The notes under the pieces: generated by a model
Databases searched by the model: none
Seen by the model: the letters and a program-made list of their open reading frames with translations, nothing else
Told to the model about the DNA's origin: nothing
Translations under genes and position numbers: made by a program
In this document: piece by piece, positions 25,776 through 34,063 of the stretch
Layout: every line of letters starts with the position of its first letter
Position numbering within the stretch: position 1 is the first letter of the stretch
Assembly: GCF_003700275.1 (NCBI RefSeq)
Contig: NZ_RBRE01000069.1
Location: 46,921 to 110,920, forward strand
DNA length: 64,000 nt
DNA from: Pseudomonas cichorii
Lineage (GTDB): Bacteria; Pseudomonadota; Gammaproteobacteria; Pseudomonadales; Pseudomonadaceae
Direction of reading: 5' to 3'

Positions 25776-27080
25776 TCAGGCATCCTGCGTCTGCAGTTGT
25801 TCCACGACATCCTGCATTGCCGGCCTCTGCCCGACCTCGGCCTGTATGCATCGCTCTTGCAGAGCCCGCAAGTGCTCCATCAGTGGCCGCTCGTGCGGCG
25901 CTGCCTCGCAACGTTCCAGCAACTCTCCCAGCAGAATCCCGAAAGCCCGTGTCTCGATGCGCTCCAGCGCCACGCCTTGCTGAGGCGAAGGATGGAACGA
26001 GGCTGCGCCGAAATCGCCCAGCAGGCTGTCGCCATTGCCGCGCAACAGGATGTTGTGGCCGTAAAGATCGCCATGGGTAATCCCGCAGGCATGCAGATGC
26101 GCGGTGACCGAGGCCACCGAGCGGGCCAGATGCAACAGGGTGCCTGGCGAGAAGCGTGTCTGCTCCGGGTAGATATCCCGGGAGCAGGATTCCAGGCTGG
26201 GCGGCCCGGCAAGATTGCTGAAGTCCGGCGCAATCAGTTGCATGACCAGCCCCAGTTTCCCTTGCGGGTGTTCGCTGATCTGTCCTGTTATCTCGATCAG
26301 GTTCGGGTGTTTGCCCGCAGCGATACAGGCCGCCATTTCATTGAGCGGCGATCCATCGCTGGTGACATCGCCTTTATAGAGTTTGATGGCAACCGTCTGG
26401 CTGCCCGTTTCGCTGTGCCATGAACCCTGCTGAATGATGCCGGAAGCGCCTTCACCCAGGCGCTGCTCGATGCTCAGTTGCGTCCATGGGATCTGCCGTA
26501 TCGTTTGCTCTTCGCGTGGCGGGCACAGCGGATTACCGGCGTAAGCCAGCCAGGCCAGGGCCGGCAGACGCAACAGCCAGTCAGGCAACTCCTCAAGCCG
26601 GTTGGCGGCAATGCGGATCAATTCCAGCTGGTGACAGGCGGCAAGACTGGCCGGCAGGCTGCGCAGGCGATTGCCGGCGAGCATCAGCTTTTGCAGGTCA
26701 GGACGCTGGCCCAGTTCTTCTGGCAGCGACTCGATCCGGTTGTCGGTAAGGATCAGCCAGCGCAACCGAGGCGGCAGCGCAGCGGCCGGGACATGGTTGA
26801 TCCTGTTGGCCTTGAAGCCGACGATCCGCAATTGCTGGCACTGGCCAATGCATTCCGGCAGTTCGGTGAACTGGTTGTCGGAGGCGAACAACACTTGCAG
26901 GTGCTTGAGTCGGCCCAGATCGTCGGGCAGGCGATCAAGGGCATTGCCGCTGAGATTGAGCACTTGCAGCGAATCGGCCAGATCGAAGATTTCCCTGGGA
27001 AACCCGGTAAGACCGCAGGACAGGTCCAGTCGTGTGATGCCCGACAGTTTGCCAGCGCGAAGATCTGCGAGGGAGTGCAT
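25776..27080 (-). CDS. Leucine-rich-repeat protein kinase
   Basis: About 434 residues, cytoplasmic, no signal peptide. Residues about 14-200 are some eight LRRs of 23 residues (for example LQVLNLSGNALDRLPDDLG and LQKLMLAGNRLRSLP). From about 205 there is a Ser/Thr kinase domain: glycine loop GEGASG, Lys in VAIKLYKGD, Glu in NEMAA, catalytic loop HGDLYGHNILL (HGD instead of HRD) and DFG in LLGDFGAAS. All catalytic residues are kept, so it is probably active. The LRR part should choose the partner. Start 27080 is the first Met before the LRRs; the open frame extends to 27191. Bacterial LRR-kinase fusions are uncommon and targets are unknown. Confidence 0.88.
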   Translation of the reverse strand: MHSLADLRAGKLSGITRLDLSCGLTGFPREIFDLADSLQVLNLSGNALDRLPDDLGRLKHLQVLFASDNQFTELPECIGQCQQLRIVGFKANRINHVPAAALPPRLRWLILTDNRIESLPEELGQRPDLQKLMLAGNRLRSLPASLAACHQLELIRIAANRLEELPDWLLRLPALAWLAYAGNPLCPPREEQTIRQIPWTQLSIEQRLGEGASGIIQQGSWHSETGSQTVAIKLYKGDVTSDGSPLNEMAACIAAGKHPNLIEITGQISEHPQGKLGLVMQLIAPDFSNLAGPPSLESCSRDIYPEQTRFSPGTLLHLARSVASVTAHLHACGITHGDLYGHNILLRGNGDSLLGDFGAASFHPSPQQGVALERIETRAFGILLGELLERCEAAPHERPLMEHLRALQERCIQAEVGQRPAMQDVVEQLQTQDA

Positions 27081-27150
27081 GAGTGGGCTCGGCCAGTGAT
27101 CGAAAAGAGGCGCATGATAGCGGCTGTTGTCGGGAACAGCATGGGCCCGT

Positions 27151-27696
27151 TCAGCCCAGGCTGCGATCCACCCACTTGTGTACCAACGCAAGGGGCGGTG
27201 GTGCTTCGGAGTACAGGATCCGATAAATCATGGGCGCGACGATGATATCGATCAGTTCGTCGGCCGAGGGGCTGCTTTCGCCCCGCTCCAGGGCGCGATC
27301 AATGATCGTCTGCAACTGCTCACGGACAATCGCTGCACATTTGCCGGTGCAACCGGTCGTGCTGGCAATCACGTCACGCATCATTTCCCGACCGGGGGCT
27401 GACGACATGTCTTCCAGATACATTTCGCTCCAACTCAGCAGGTCCTCGCGCAGGCTGCCACGATCCACCGGTTCGTCCGGCCGCAGGCGTTCCACGGCGG
27501 CGTCCGCCAGCAAGCTGGTGAGGTCGCCCCAGCGTCGATAAATGGTCGAAGGCGTCACGCCCGCGCGTACGGCGATCATCGGCACGCTGAGTGCCGAGCG
27601 CTCATGCTCCAGCAACAGCTCGCGGATTGCGCGATGAATGGATTCCTGCACCCGGGCGCTGCGGCCCCCTGTGCGTACTGCTTCTTTAATAGCCAT
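27151..27696 (-). CDS. TetR-family regulator of the divergent MFS exporter
   Basis: 181 residues. Helix-turn-helix is at about residues 18-62 (IHRAIRELLLEHERSALSVP, then AVRAGVTPSTIYRRWGD), followed by a TetR_C-type all-helical ligand domain. It is divergent from an MFS transporter gene, 105 bases apart, and an inverted repeat TAAAGC-N9-GCTTTA lies between them. It probably represses the exporter until a toxic or signalling molecule binds. The ligand is unknown. Confidence 0.9.
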   Translation of the reverse strand: MAIKEAVRTGGRSARVQESIHRAIRELLLEHERSALSVPMIAVRAGVTPSTIYRRWGDLTSLLADAAVERLRPDEPVDRGSLREDLLSWSEMYLEDMSSAPGREMMRDVIASTTGCTGKCAAIVREQLQTIIDRALERGESSPSADELIDIIVAPMIYRILYSEAPPPLALVHKWVDRSLG

Positions 27697-27752
27697 GAGG
27701 CGGACCTTAACACAAAGTATTTGCTTTAAGCGGCATGCAGTAGCACACTCGG

Positions 27753-27773
27753 TAAAGCTAATTTTTTGCTTTA
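27753..27773. promoter_or_regulatory. Candidate TetR operator between tetR and MFS genes
   Basis: TAAAGC and GCTTTA are separated by nine bases, and a further copy of TTTGCTTTAA stands at 27720-27729. Both lie in the divergent promoter region, where a local TetR repressor would bind. Confidence 0.5.
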
Positions 27774-27801
27774 ATGGTTTGTGTGATTGGAGAGTGTAGC
27801 C

Positions 27802-29019
27802 ATGTCCCTTTCTTTAAAGAACCCGCAGGGTGCTGAGCGAGAGCGTAGCCATCTCGGGTTCCTGGCTTTTACGACCTTGTGTTTCTTTGCCGGATCCAGT
27901 GCTCCGACACCGCTTTATCATCTGTATCAGGACGCCTGGGGATTCTCCTCGGGCATGCTGACCCTGATCTTTGCCGTCTACGCCTTCAGCCTGTTGCTTG
28001 CGCTTCTGGTCATGGGTTCGCTCTCGGATTATCTGGGACGCCGGCCAGTGATTTTCAGTGCGCTGCTGCTGCAGATTTTTTCGATGATGCTCTTCATTCT
28101 GGCCAGCGATGTGACATGGCTGCTGCTGGCTCGCATGCTGCAAGGCCTGGCCACCGGTATTGCGGCCAGTGCGCTGGGAGCAGCGTTATTGGACAGCGAC
28201 CAGAAGCAGGGACCGCTGGTCAACAGCATCTCGCCGATGTTTGGCATGGCTGTCGGCGCTCTGGGGACGGCCTTGCTGGTCCGGTTTGCGCCGCAGCCGC
28301 TGTTGCTGACGTATTGCGTGTTGCTGGCCGCATTCGTTGCGCAGGCGATTTATGTATGGCGCACGGCCGAAACCGTCAGTCCACAGCCCGGTGTCTGGCA
28401 ATCCCTGCGACCGTCCTTGCATGTTCCGCCGCAGGCCCGGCGTATGCTGTTGCTGGTCTTGCCGGTGGACATCGCGGCCTGGGCCCTGGGCGGTTTCTTT
28501 CTGTCGCTGAGCCCGTCATTGCTGGCCGCCGCCACTGGCGCGACTTCGCCACTCAATGGCGGGCTGGCGGTCGCCGCACTGACCATCAGTGGCGCGCTGG
28601 CAATCCTCAACCTGCGCCAGCGCGAGCCGGTGTTGGGACTGTGGGTCGGTGCAAGCTTTCTGCCGATGGGCGTCGCGGTGATTCTGGCGGCCATCAACAG
28701 CGGTCTGTTGTGGCTGTTTTTCATGGGCGCAGTGGTGGCGGGTGTCGGTTTCGGATCAGGCTTTCTCGGTTCGCTGCGCATGCTGATGCCGTTGGCCCAT
28801 GCGCATGAGCGAGCGGGGCTGATGTCGGCGTTTCTGGTGCTCAGCTATCTGGCCTTCTGTATTCCGGCGCTGATAGCCGGTTTTTCCGCGCGAACCCTTG
28901 GCCTGATCGTCACCAGCAATATCTACGGTTCAGCGGTGATCGTCCTGGCGTTGCTGGCATTGGCGGGTTTGATGGCTCGCAGATCGGCCAGTCGGCGCAT
29001 GCTGGATACGCAACCCTGA
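27802..29019 (+). CDS. MFS transporter (drug/metabolite exporter)
   Basis: A 405-residue inner-membrane protein with about 12 hydrophobic segments. The MFS loop motif appears after TM2 as GSLSDYLGRRPVIF, and RMLQGLATGIAAS marks TM4. It probably exports a small molecule with proton exchange. Start at ATG 27802 follows GGAGAG; a TTG at 27787 is in frame but unlikely. Divergent TetR suggests ligand induction. A strong bidirectional hairpin follows the stop. Confidence 0.9.
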   Translation: MSLSLKNPQGAERERSHLGFLAFTTLCFFAGSSAPTPLYHLYQDAWGFSSGMLTLIFAVYAFSLLLALLVMGSLSDYLGRRPVIFSALLLQIFSMMLFILASDVTWLLLARMLQGLATGIAASALGAALLDSDQKQGPLVNSISPMFGMAVGALGTALLVRFAPQPLLLTYCVLLAAFVAQAIYVWRTAETVSPQPGVWQSLRPSLHVPPQARRMLLLVLPVDIAAWALGGFFLSLSPSLLAAATGATSPLNGGLAVAALTISGALAILNLRQREPVLGLWVGASFLPMGVAVILAAINSGLLWLFFMGAVVAGVGFGSGFLGSLRMLMPLAHAHERAGLMSAFLVLSYLAFCIPALIAGFSARTLGLIVTSNIYGSAVIVLALLALAGLMARRSASRRMLDTQP

Positions 29020-29022
29020 AAC

Positions 29023-29051
29023 AAACATGCCCGACAGGCGCGGGCATGTTT
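29023..29051. terminator. Bidirectional hairpin between MFS and M14 genes
   Basis: AAACATGCCCG and CGGGCATGTTT pair perfectly (11 bases) between two convergent genes. A/T ends on both sides fit an intrinsic terminator serving both. Confidence 0.8.
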
Positions 29052-29063
29052 GCGCAGACCGGC

Positions 29064-30200
29064 TCAGCGCAGAATCGGCGCCATCTCGGCAGTAACGGTC
29101 AGTACGTCCCGGGCCAGTTGCATGGAGCGCTTGCCTGACCAGCCGGTGTGGGCGTCGGGGGCATTGTCGTTGTCCTTGAACGGCATCTCCAGAGTCAGCG
29201 CCAGGCATTTGAAGCGTTCGCCAACACTGTTGCAGGCCAGCGCCATATTGGCCTGGCCGGGTGCGCTGCGCGGGTAGCCATGGCGGGTCTGGAAGTCGAC
29301 GGTGATTTCGCACAGGCGGCGACGGAAATGCTCTTCCAGTTGCTGTTGCTGCGATGTATAGCCCGGATTGCCCTCACAGGCGGCGGTGAACACATAAGGA
29401 ATCTCTTCATCGCCGTGGACGTCGATAAACATGTCCACGCCGTACTTGTCCATCTGCTGGCGGATGAAAAAGACTTCCGGGCTTTTCTCCGAGGTGCTGT
29501 CCTGCCATGCGCGGTTCAGGTCGTTGCCCTGGGCATTGGTGCGCAGGTGACCATGAAACGCACCGTCAGGATTCACGTTTGGCACCAGATACAGATCCGC
29601 AATGTCCAGCAATTGGCGGAGCAGCGGGTCGTGCTGTTCCTGCAAGCGTTCGATCAGGCCCTCCATGAACCATTCGGCCATGTGTTCGCCGGGATGCTGC
29701 TGGGCAATCATCCAGATCCTGCGCTTTGCTTCATCGCCATTACCCATGCGCAACAGTTGAATGTCCCGGCCTTCGACGCTCTTGCCGGTCGCCAGCAATT
29801 GCGCACCGGCTTTTGCCAGTGCCTGACCGATCAGCCAGTCATGGCGCTCGCGGCTATAGGGCTCGAAGTAAGCGAACCAGACTTGCGACTCGCTGGGCGA
29901 CAGGCTGAAATTGAGGGCCTTGCCATCGAAGCTGGAAGGGACGCGGAACCAGTTCTGGTGATCGTAGGAAGCGACCGCGTTATAGCCGCTCCAGGCCCGA
30001 TTGAACGTGGATTCGCTGGCATTGTTCAGGCTGAAACCACAGGTCTGACCGACGTTCAGGCCTTCGACCTTGAAATGAAACCACTGGAAGTGGCCGCTTT
30101 TTGTGTCAGGAGCAATTGCCAGTTCGATGCGGGCCGGATTGCTGGCATCGATGACCTTGATGTTGCCGCTGTCGAAGTCGCTGCTGATGGTGAGGGGCAC
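29064..30200 (-). CDS. M14-family zinc carboxypeptidase (cytosolic carboxypeptidase-like)
   Basis: About 378 residues without a signal peptide. An N-terminal beta domain (residues about 1-120) precedes the M14 catalytic domain. Zinc ligands are in QQHPGEHMAEW (His and Glu) and DVHGDEE (His), with the substrate Asn/Arg region VPNVNPDGAFHGHLRTN. The catalytic Glu is in LTLEMPFKDND. The layout is that of the bacterial relatives of cytosolic carboxypeptidases (AGBL/CCP). No ATG fits; GTG at 30200 with AGGA upstream is preferred over TTG at 30221. Substrate unknown. Confidence 0.87.
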   Translation of the reverse strand: MPLTISSDFDSGNIKVIDASNPARIELAIAPDTKSGHFQWFHFKVEGLNVGQTCGFSLNNASESTFNRAWSGYNAVASYDHQNWFRVPSSFDGKALNFSLSPSESQVWFAYFEPYSRERHDWLIGQALAKAGAQLLATGKSVEGRDIQLLRMGNGDEAKRRIWMIAQQHPGEHMAEWFMEGLIERLQEQHDPLLRQLLDIADLYLVPNVNPDGAFHGHLRTNAQGNDLNRAWQDSTSEKSPEVFFIRQQMDKYGVDMFIDVHGDEEIPYVFTAACEGNPGYTSQQQQLEEHFRRRLCEITVDFQTRHGYPRSAPGQANMALACNSVGERFKCLALTLEMPFKDNDNAPDAHTGWSGKRSMQLARDVLTVTAEMAPILR

Positions 30201-30278
30201 GGTGGATTCCTGTGTAGGCAATGCCCGTACTTTACACCCATCGACAGCCTGGATGACGATTGGCCGCCGGGCAAATAC

Positions 30279-30824
30279 TCAGGAAAACGCTTCGGCAGTC
30301 ATCACCAGTCCGCAGACGAAAGCCGTGAACAGGCACCAGCCCAGATAAGTACGGCGTTTGCGACGATGCCAGCCCGAACTGCCCAGCAGGGACGCCGGGG
30401 CTTGCAGACGGCGCCACAGACGTTCGCTGGTCTGGAAAGCGGCAAGGTGAGCCGGATCGGCATCCAGCCAGTGCCGAAACTCGATCCGCTGGCTGGCAGT
30501 GGTCGCCGGGCTTTGCAGGTGCACATACCAGCGGTTGGCCTGTTCCTGAGCCAGGTCGCCGGGAAAGTCGGCAGGGCTGCCGTCATGCTTGTAGGCATGC
30601 TGCAACACCCGGAACATGGCGCGTTCCACCTTGTCGAGATCGACTTCCAGAAACGCTGCAATTTCAGCGTAAGAGGCGCCATCGAGGCGGCTGAGCAGGA
30701 ATATCTGCCGGCGGCGGCGCGAAAGCCTGTTCAGGCTGCGACTCAGTTCGACAGCGTGGGGAGCTACGGCAGCCTCGGGCTGCCGGGTGGGCAAATGCAA
30801 CAGAGGAGAGAGCTGGCTACTCAT
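30279..30824 (-). CDS. Hybrid of sigma region 4 helix-turn-helix, FecR N-terminal domain and membrane anchor
   Basis: 181 residues. Residues about 25-78 read as sigma-70 region 4 (LSRRRRQIFLLSRLDGASYA, then EIAAFLEVDLDKVERAMFRV). About 91-140 read as the DUF4880/FecR N-terminal domain (ANRWYVHLQSPATTASQRIE, then FRHWLDADPAHLAAFQTSER). About 160-178 is one membrane segment. Sigma region 2 and the periplasmic FecR part are absent. This could be a membrane-tethered DNA-binding regulator or a remnant of a sigma/FecR pair. A Fur-like palindrome lies about 100 bases upstream and PrrF lies next on the same strand, so iron control is likely. Function unknown. Confidence 0.75.
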   Translation of the reverse strand: MSSQLSPLLHLPTRQPEAAVAPHAVELSRSLNRLSRRRRQIFLLSRLDGASYAEIAAFLEVDLDKVERAMFRVLQHAYKHDGSPADFPGDLAQEQANRWYVHLQSPATTASQRIEFRHWLDADPAHLAAFQTSERLWRRLQAPASLLGSSGWHRRKRRTYLGWCLFTAFVCGLVMTAEAFS

Positions 30825-30926
30825 GATGTATCGCTCGCTGATCTTCCATGTATGTCTTCCTTGGCCGGTGAGGGCGTCATCCGTGACTGATTTCGTACAG
30901 AACCTGCTAACCAGACTAGTGAATAC

Positions 30927-30939
30927 GAGAATCATTCTC
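30927..30939. promoter_or_regulatory. Fur-like palindrome upstream of sigma4/FecR-N hybrid gene
   Basis: GAGAATCATTCTC is a perfect 13-base palindrome matching the core of Fur boxes. It stands 103 bases before the hybrid gene's start on the minus strand. Confidence 0.65.
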
Positions 30940-31076
30940 AAGTGAAAAGTGACAGCAATTACTATTTTTAATAGAGGCAGAAGTGAAAACTTATGACCTT
31001 GCCCGATATTGTTTTGCTATGATCCGCGCCATTGAGAGACACAAAGACTTCATTAGCCTGAAGCAGCAAGAAACCA

Positions 31077-31188
31077 AAAAAAAGACCCGGCGAAAAAGCC
31101 GGGTCAAAAACCGTGATTAGCCTGATGAGGAGATAATCCGGAAGTCGACCTAAGACTCCTGGGTTATCCGCCAGTCTCGCGACCAGCT
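31077..31188 (-). ncRNA. prrF: PrrF-family iron-responsive small RNA
   Basis: On the minus strand about 112 bases run from CTGGTCGCGAGAC near the 5' end, through the strongly conserved core CTCCTCATCAGGCTAATCAC (about 31114-31133), to a hairpin GACCCGGC / GCCGGGTC followed by eight T residues. This core and layout are those of Pseudomonas PrrF, the functional counterpart of RyhB, which lowers translation of iron-rich enzymes when Fur is inactive. The promoter is TTGACT-N16-TATTAT, with a Fur box overlapping the -10. Only one copy is in view. It lies directly downstream of liuD on the same strand. Confidence 0.88.
31084..31105 (-). terminator. Intrinsic terminator of PrrF
   Basis: Perfect 8-base stem GACCCGGC/GCCGGGTC with a 6-base A/T-rich loop. 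On the minus strand it is followed by eight T residues (31076-31083). Confidence 0.88.
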
Positions 31189-31193
31189 GATGC

Positions 31194-31209
31194 AATAATA
31201 ATCATTATC
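31194..31209. promoter_or_regulatory. Fur box of the PrrF promoter
   Basis: AATAATAATCATTATC matches the Fur consensus core AATGATAATCATTATC at 15 of 16 positions. It covers the -10 element TATTAT (31195-31200, minus strand). The -35 TTGACT lies at 31217-31222. Repression by Fe-Fur is expected. Confidence 0.85.
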
Positions 31210-31266
31210 ATTTGCAAGTCAAATGTTTTTCCTGCATCCATTCAAAAAAATAATCGGAGCGCTTTC

Positions 31267-33231
31267 CTACAGCGCATCCAGCTCCACCAGCAGCATTCCC
31301 TCACTGACCATTTCTCCTTCCTGACAGTGCAATGCCGTAATCACGCCGGCCTGTGCTGCGCGGATGCTGTGCTCCATTTTCATCGCTTCCAGTACCACCA
31401 ACTGAGTACCTGCCTCGACCTGTTGGCCAACTTCGACCAGCACGCGCACGATACTGCCGTTCATGGGCGCACTGAAGCCGCCTTGTTGCGTGTGACTGGC
31501 AGAGGCTGCGGCGCCAGGATCGAAGCGCCTGATGGTGTGTAGTTCACCTTGCCACTTGAGATACAGCGTATCGCCACGGCGGATTGCCAGATGCTGATGA
31601 CGCACGCCATTGTGTTCGATGATGAGCCGTTCGCCAGCCCACTGCAGTAGGGCCGCGCTGCTGCGCCGCAACTGGATGACCTTAGCCTGATCCTGGCACT
31701 GCAGATGCAGGTCGATCTGTTCTGGCAGCCCAAGGCGCAGGCCAGTGGTCGCGGCCCAGGGAGAGCCGGGATCGTCCCGGCGGATTCGCGCCGGCTCGCT
31801 CTGGATAAAGGCTTCGGCAGCGGCCTGCCAGAACTCGTCGGCCAGTTCTTGTGCAGCAGGCAGCAGTTGTTCCTGATAACGCGGGATAAAGCCGGTGTCG
31901 AGCTCGGCCGCGGCAAAAGCCGGATGGCCAATGATGCGGCGCAAAAAGGTCAGGTTGGTTTTCACGCCGCCCACTGCGAATTCGTCGAGCATGGCCAGCA
32001 GGCGCAGGCGTGCCTGTTCACGGTTCTCGCCCCAGGCGATCAGTTTGCCCAGCATGGGATCGTAAAACGGCGAGATGCTGTCGCCTTCGCTCACGCCGCT
32101 GTCGATCCGCTGGCCGGAGCGGGGCAGGGATTCGCGATAAAGCTCGAGGGTGCCGGTTGCCGGCAGGAAGTCATTGTCCGGATCTTCGGCGTATAGACGC
32201 ACTTCGATGGCATGGCCGTGCAGCGGGACCTGTTGCTGGGTGAGCGGCAGCGCTTCGCCACAGGCAACATGAATCTGCCATTGCACCAGATCCAGCCCGG
32301 TGATGAATTCGGTAACCGGATGCTCGACCTGCAGACGAGTGTTCATTTCCATGAAAAAGAACTCGCCCCGTGAGTCGAGCAGAAACTCCACAGTACCTGC
32401 ACCTACATAACCAATCGCCTGTGCAGCGCGTACCGCCGCCTCACCCATGATTTGCCGCAGTTCTGCACTCAGGCCGGGAGCAGGGGCCTCTTCGACGACT
32501 TTCTGGTGGCGGCGCTGTATCGAACAGTCCCGTTCGTTGAGGTACAGGCAGTGGCCATGCCGGTCGGCGAACACCTGGATCTCGATATGGCGCGGCTTGA
32601 GCAGGTACTTTTCCACCAGCATGCGCGAGTCGCCAAACGAGGATTGCGCCTCACGCTGCGCCGAGGCCAGGGCTTCGGCCAGCTCGCTGTCCTTTTCGAC
32701 GACTTTCATGCCCTTGCCGCCGCCACCTGCACAGGCTTTAAGCAGCACTGGATAGCCAATGCGCCCGGCAGCGGCGCGGAAGGTTTCCAGGTCCTGATCG
32801 GCTCCGTGATAGCCGGGCACCAGCGGCACGCCAGCGGTTTCCATCAAGGATTTGGCGGCAGACTTGCTGCCCATGGCTTCGATGGCCGACGCGGGCGGGC
32901 CGATGAAGATCAGCCCGGCATCTTCAACCGCCCGGGCAAACTCGGCGCTTTCGGACAGAAAGCCATAGCCGGGATGAATCGCCTGGGCGCCGCTGGAACG
33001 GGCTGCGGCGATCAGCTTGTCGATCTGCAGGTAGCTGTCTGCCGCCTTGCTGCCGCCAAGGTCCACGCGGATGTCGGCTTCACGGCTGTGGCGCGATTCC
33101 CGGTCGATGGCGCTGTGCACTGCCACGGTGGTCAACCCCAGTTGCCTGGCGGTGCGCATGATGCGGCAGGTAATTTCGCCCCGATTGGCAACCAGCAGGG
33201 TGGTCAGAACAGGTTTGTCCAGGGTACTCAT
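31267..33231 (-). CDS. liuD: 3-methylcrotonyl-CoA carboxylase alpha (biotin) subunit
   Basis: A 654-residue protein. Biotin carboxylase domain is at about 8-450 (LLVANRGEITCRIMRTARQL, ATP-grasp glycine loop ACAGGGGKGM, EMNTRLQVEHPVTE). The C-terminal biotinyl domain carries the acceptor Lys in LEAMKMEHS (about residue 620). With LiuB it carboxylates 3-methylcrotonyl-CoA in leucine degradation. Its ATG overlaps the liuC stop (ATGA), so it is translated in coupling. It is the last coding gene before the PrrF promoter. Confidence 0.94.
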   Translation of the reverse strand: MSTLDKPVLTTLLVANRGEITCRIMRTARQLGLTTVAVHSAIDRESRHSREADIRVDLGGSKAADSYLQIDKLIAAARSSGAQAIHPGYGFLSESAEFARAVEDAGLIFIGPPASAIEAMGSKSAAKSLMETAGVPLVPGYHGADQDLETFRAAAGRIGYPVLLKACAGGGGKGMKVVEKDSELAEALASAQREAQSSFGDSRMLVEKYLLKPRHIEIQVFADRHGHCLYLNERDCSIQRRHQKVVEEAPAPGLSAELRQIMGEAAVRAAQAIGYVGAGTVEFLLDSRGEFFFMEMNTRLQVEHPVTEFITGLDLVQWQIHVACGEALPLTQQQVPLHGHAIEVRLYAEDPDNDFLPATGTLELYRESLPRSGQRIDSGVSEGDSISPFYDPMLGKLIAWGENREQARLRLLAMLDEFAVGGVKTNLTFLRRIIGHPAFAAAELDTGFIPRYQEQLLPAAQELADEFWQAAAEAFIQSEPARIRRDDPGSPWAATTGLRLGLPEQIDLHLQCQDQAKVIQLRRSSAALLQWAGERLIIEHNGVRHQHLAIRRGDTLYLKWQGELHTIRRFDPGAAASASHTQQGGFSAPMNGSIVRVLVEVGQQVEAGTQLVVLEAMKMEHSIRAAQAGVITALHCQEGEMVSEGMLLVELDAL

Positions 33232-34049
33232 GACTGCGCGTCCTTGTGCTTGTCCGCGGTTGTCTGCCAATGCGGCTGGCGCTTGTCCAGAAAGGCCCGC
33301 AGACCTTCCTGGCCTTCGGCGCTGGTACGAATCCGGGCGATAGCGTTTTTGCAGTAACGGCGCAGGGCCGGGGTCAGTTCGCCACTGCCCACTTCGCGCA
33401 ACAGGTCCTTGCTGGCGCGCATGGCTTGCGGACTGTTGAGCAGCAGATTATCGATCCAGCGCCGGGTTTCACTCTCCAGTTCCGCCTGCGGGTAACACTC
33501 TGCAAGCAGGCCGAGCTGCCGGGCGCGCAGGCCGTCGAAACGCTCGGCGGTCAGGGCATAGCGACGGGCTGCACGCTCACCGATGGCCTGGACCACAAAC
33601 GGGCTGATGATCGCGGGAGCCAGGCCAATCCGCACTTCGGACAGGCAGAATTGCGCTTCCTGGGCCCCGATCGCCATGTCGCAGCAACTGATCAGTCCCA
33701 GCGCGCCGCCAAAGGCCGCGCCCTGAACCACGGCCAGCGTGGGCGTTTTCAGTTTGGCCAGGTTGTACATCAGTTCGGCCAGTTCCCCGGCGTCGTCCAG
33801 ATTGGTGTTGTAGTCCAGTTCCGCAGCCTGCTGCATCCAGGTCAGGTCGGCGCCGGCACTGAAGTGCTTGCCATGCCCGCGAATCAGCAGGAAACGCAAA
33901 CTGGCATTGGCTTGCACCTCATCCAGCGCCAGGATCAGTTCGCGAATCATCTGCGCATTGAAGGCGTTGTGCTTTTCCGGCCTGTTCAGCCAGAGAGTGG
34001 CAAAGCCGCGCGGGTCATGAGTCAGCGTTACGGTGTGGAACGGCGTCAT
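33228..34049 (-). CDS. liuC: 3-methylglutaconyl-CoA hydratase
   Basis: A 273-residue crotonase-family protein, recognised by RPEKHNAFNAQMIREL, GKHFSAGADLTWMQ and AFGGALGLISCCDMAI. Position between the two carboxylase subunit genes identifies it as LiuC, which hydrates 3-methylglutaconyl-CoA to HMG-CoA. It lies 14 bases after liuB and overlaps liuD by four bases. Confidence 0.93.
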   Translation of the reverse strand: MTPFHTVTLTHDPRGFATLWLNRPEKHNAFNAQMIRELILALDEVQANASLRFLLIRGHGKHFSAGADLTWMQQAAELDYNTNLDDAGELAELMYNLAKLKTPTLAVVQGAAFGGALGLISCCDMAIGAQEAQFCLSEVRIGLAPAIISPFVVQAIGERAARRYALTAERFDGLRARQLGLLAECYPQAELESETRRWIDNLLLNSPQAMRASKDLLREVGSGELTPALRRYCKNAIARIRTSAEGQEGLRAFLDKRQPHWQTTADKHKDAQS

Positions 34050-34063
34050 GGTCTATCCCCCGG

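Noticed and set aside
29148..30890. 580-codon plus-strand frame opposite the M14 peptidase and the sigma4/FecR-N gene.
   Set aside because: It spans two genes and their spacer on the opposite strand, and its sequence has no domain. The opposite genes carry catalytic motifs.
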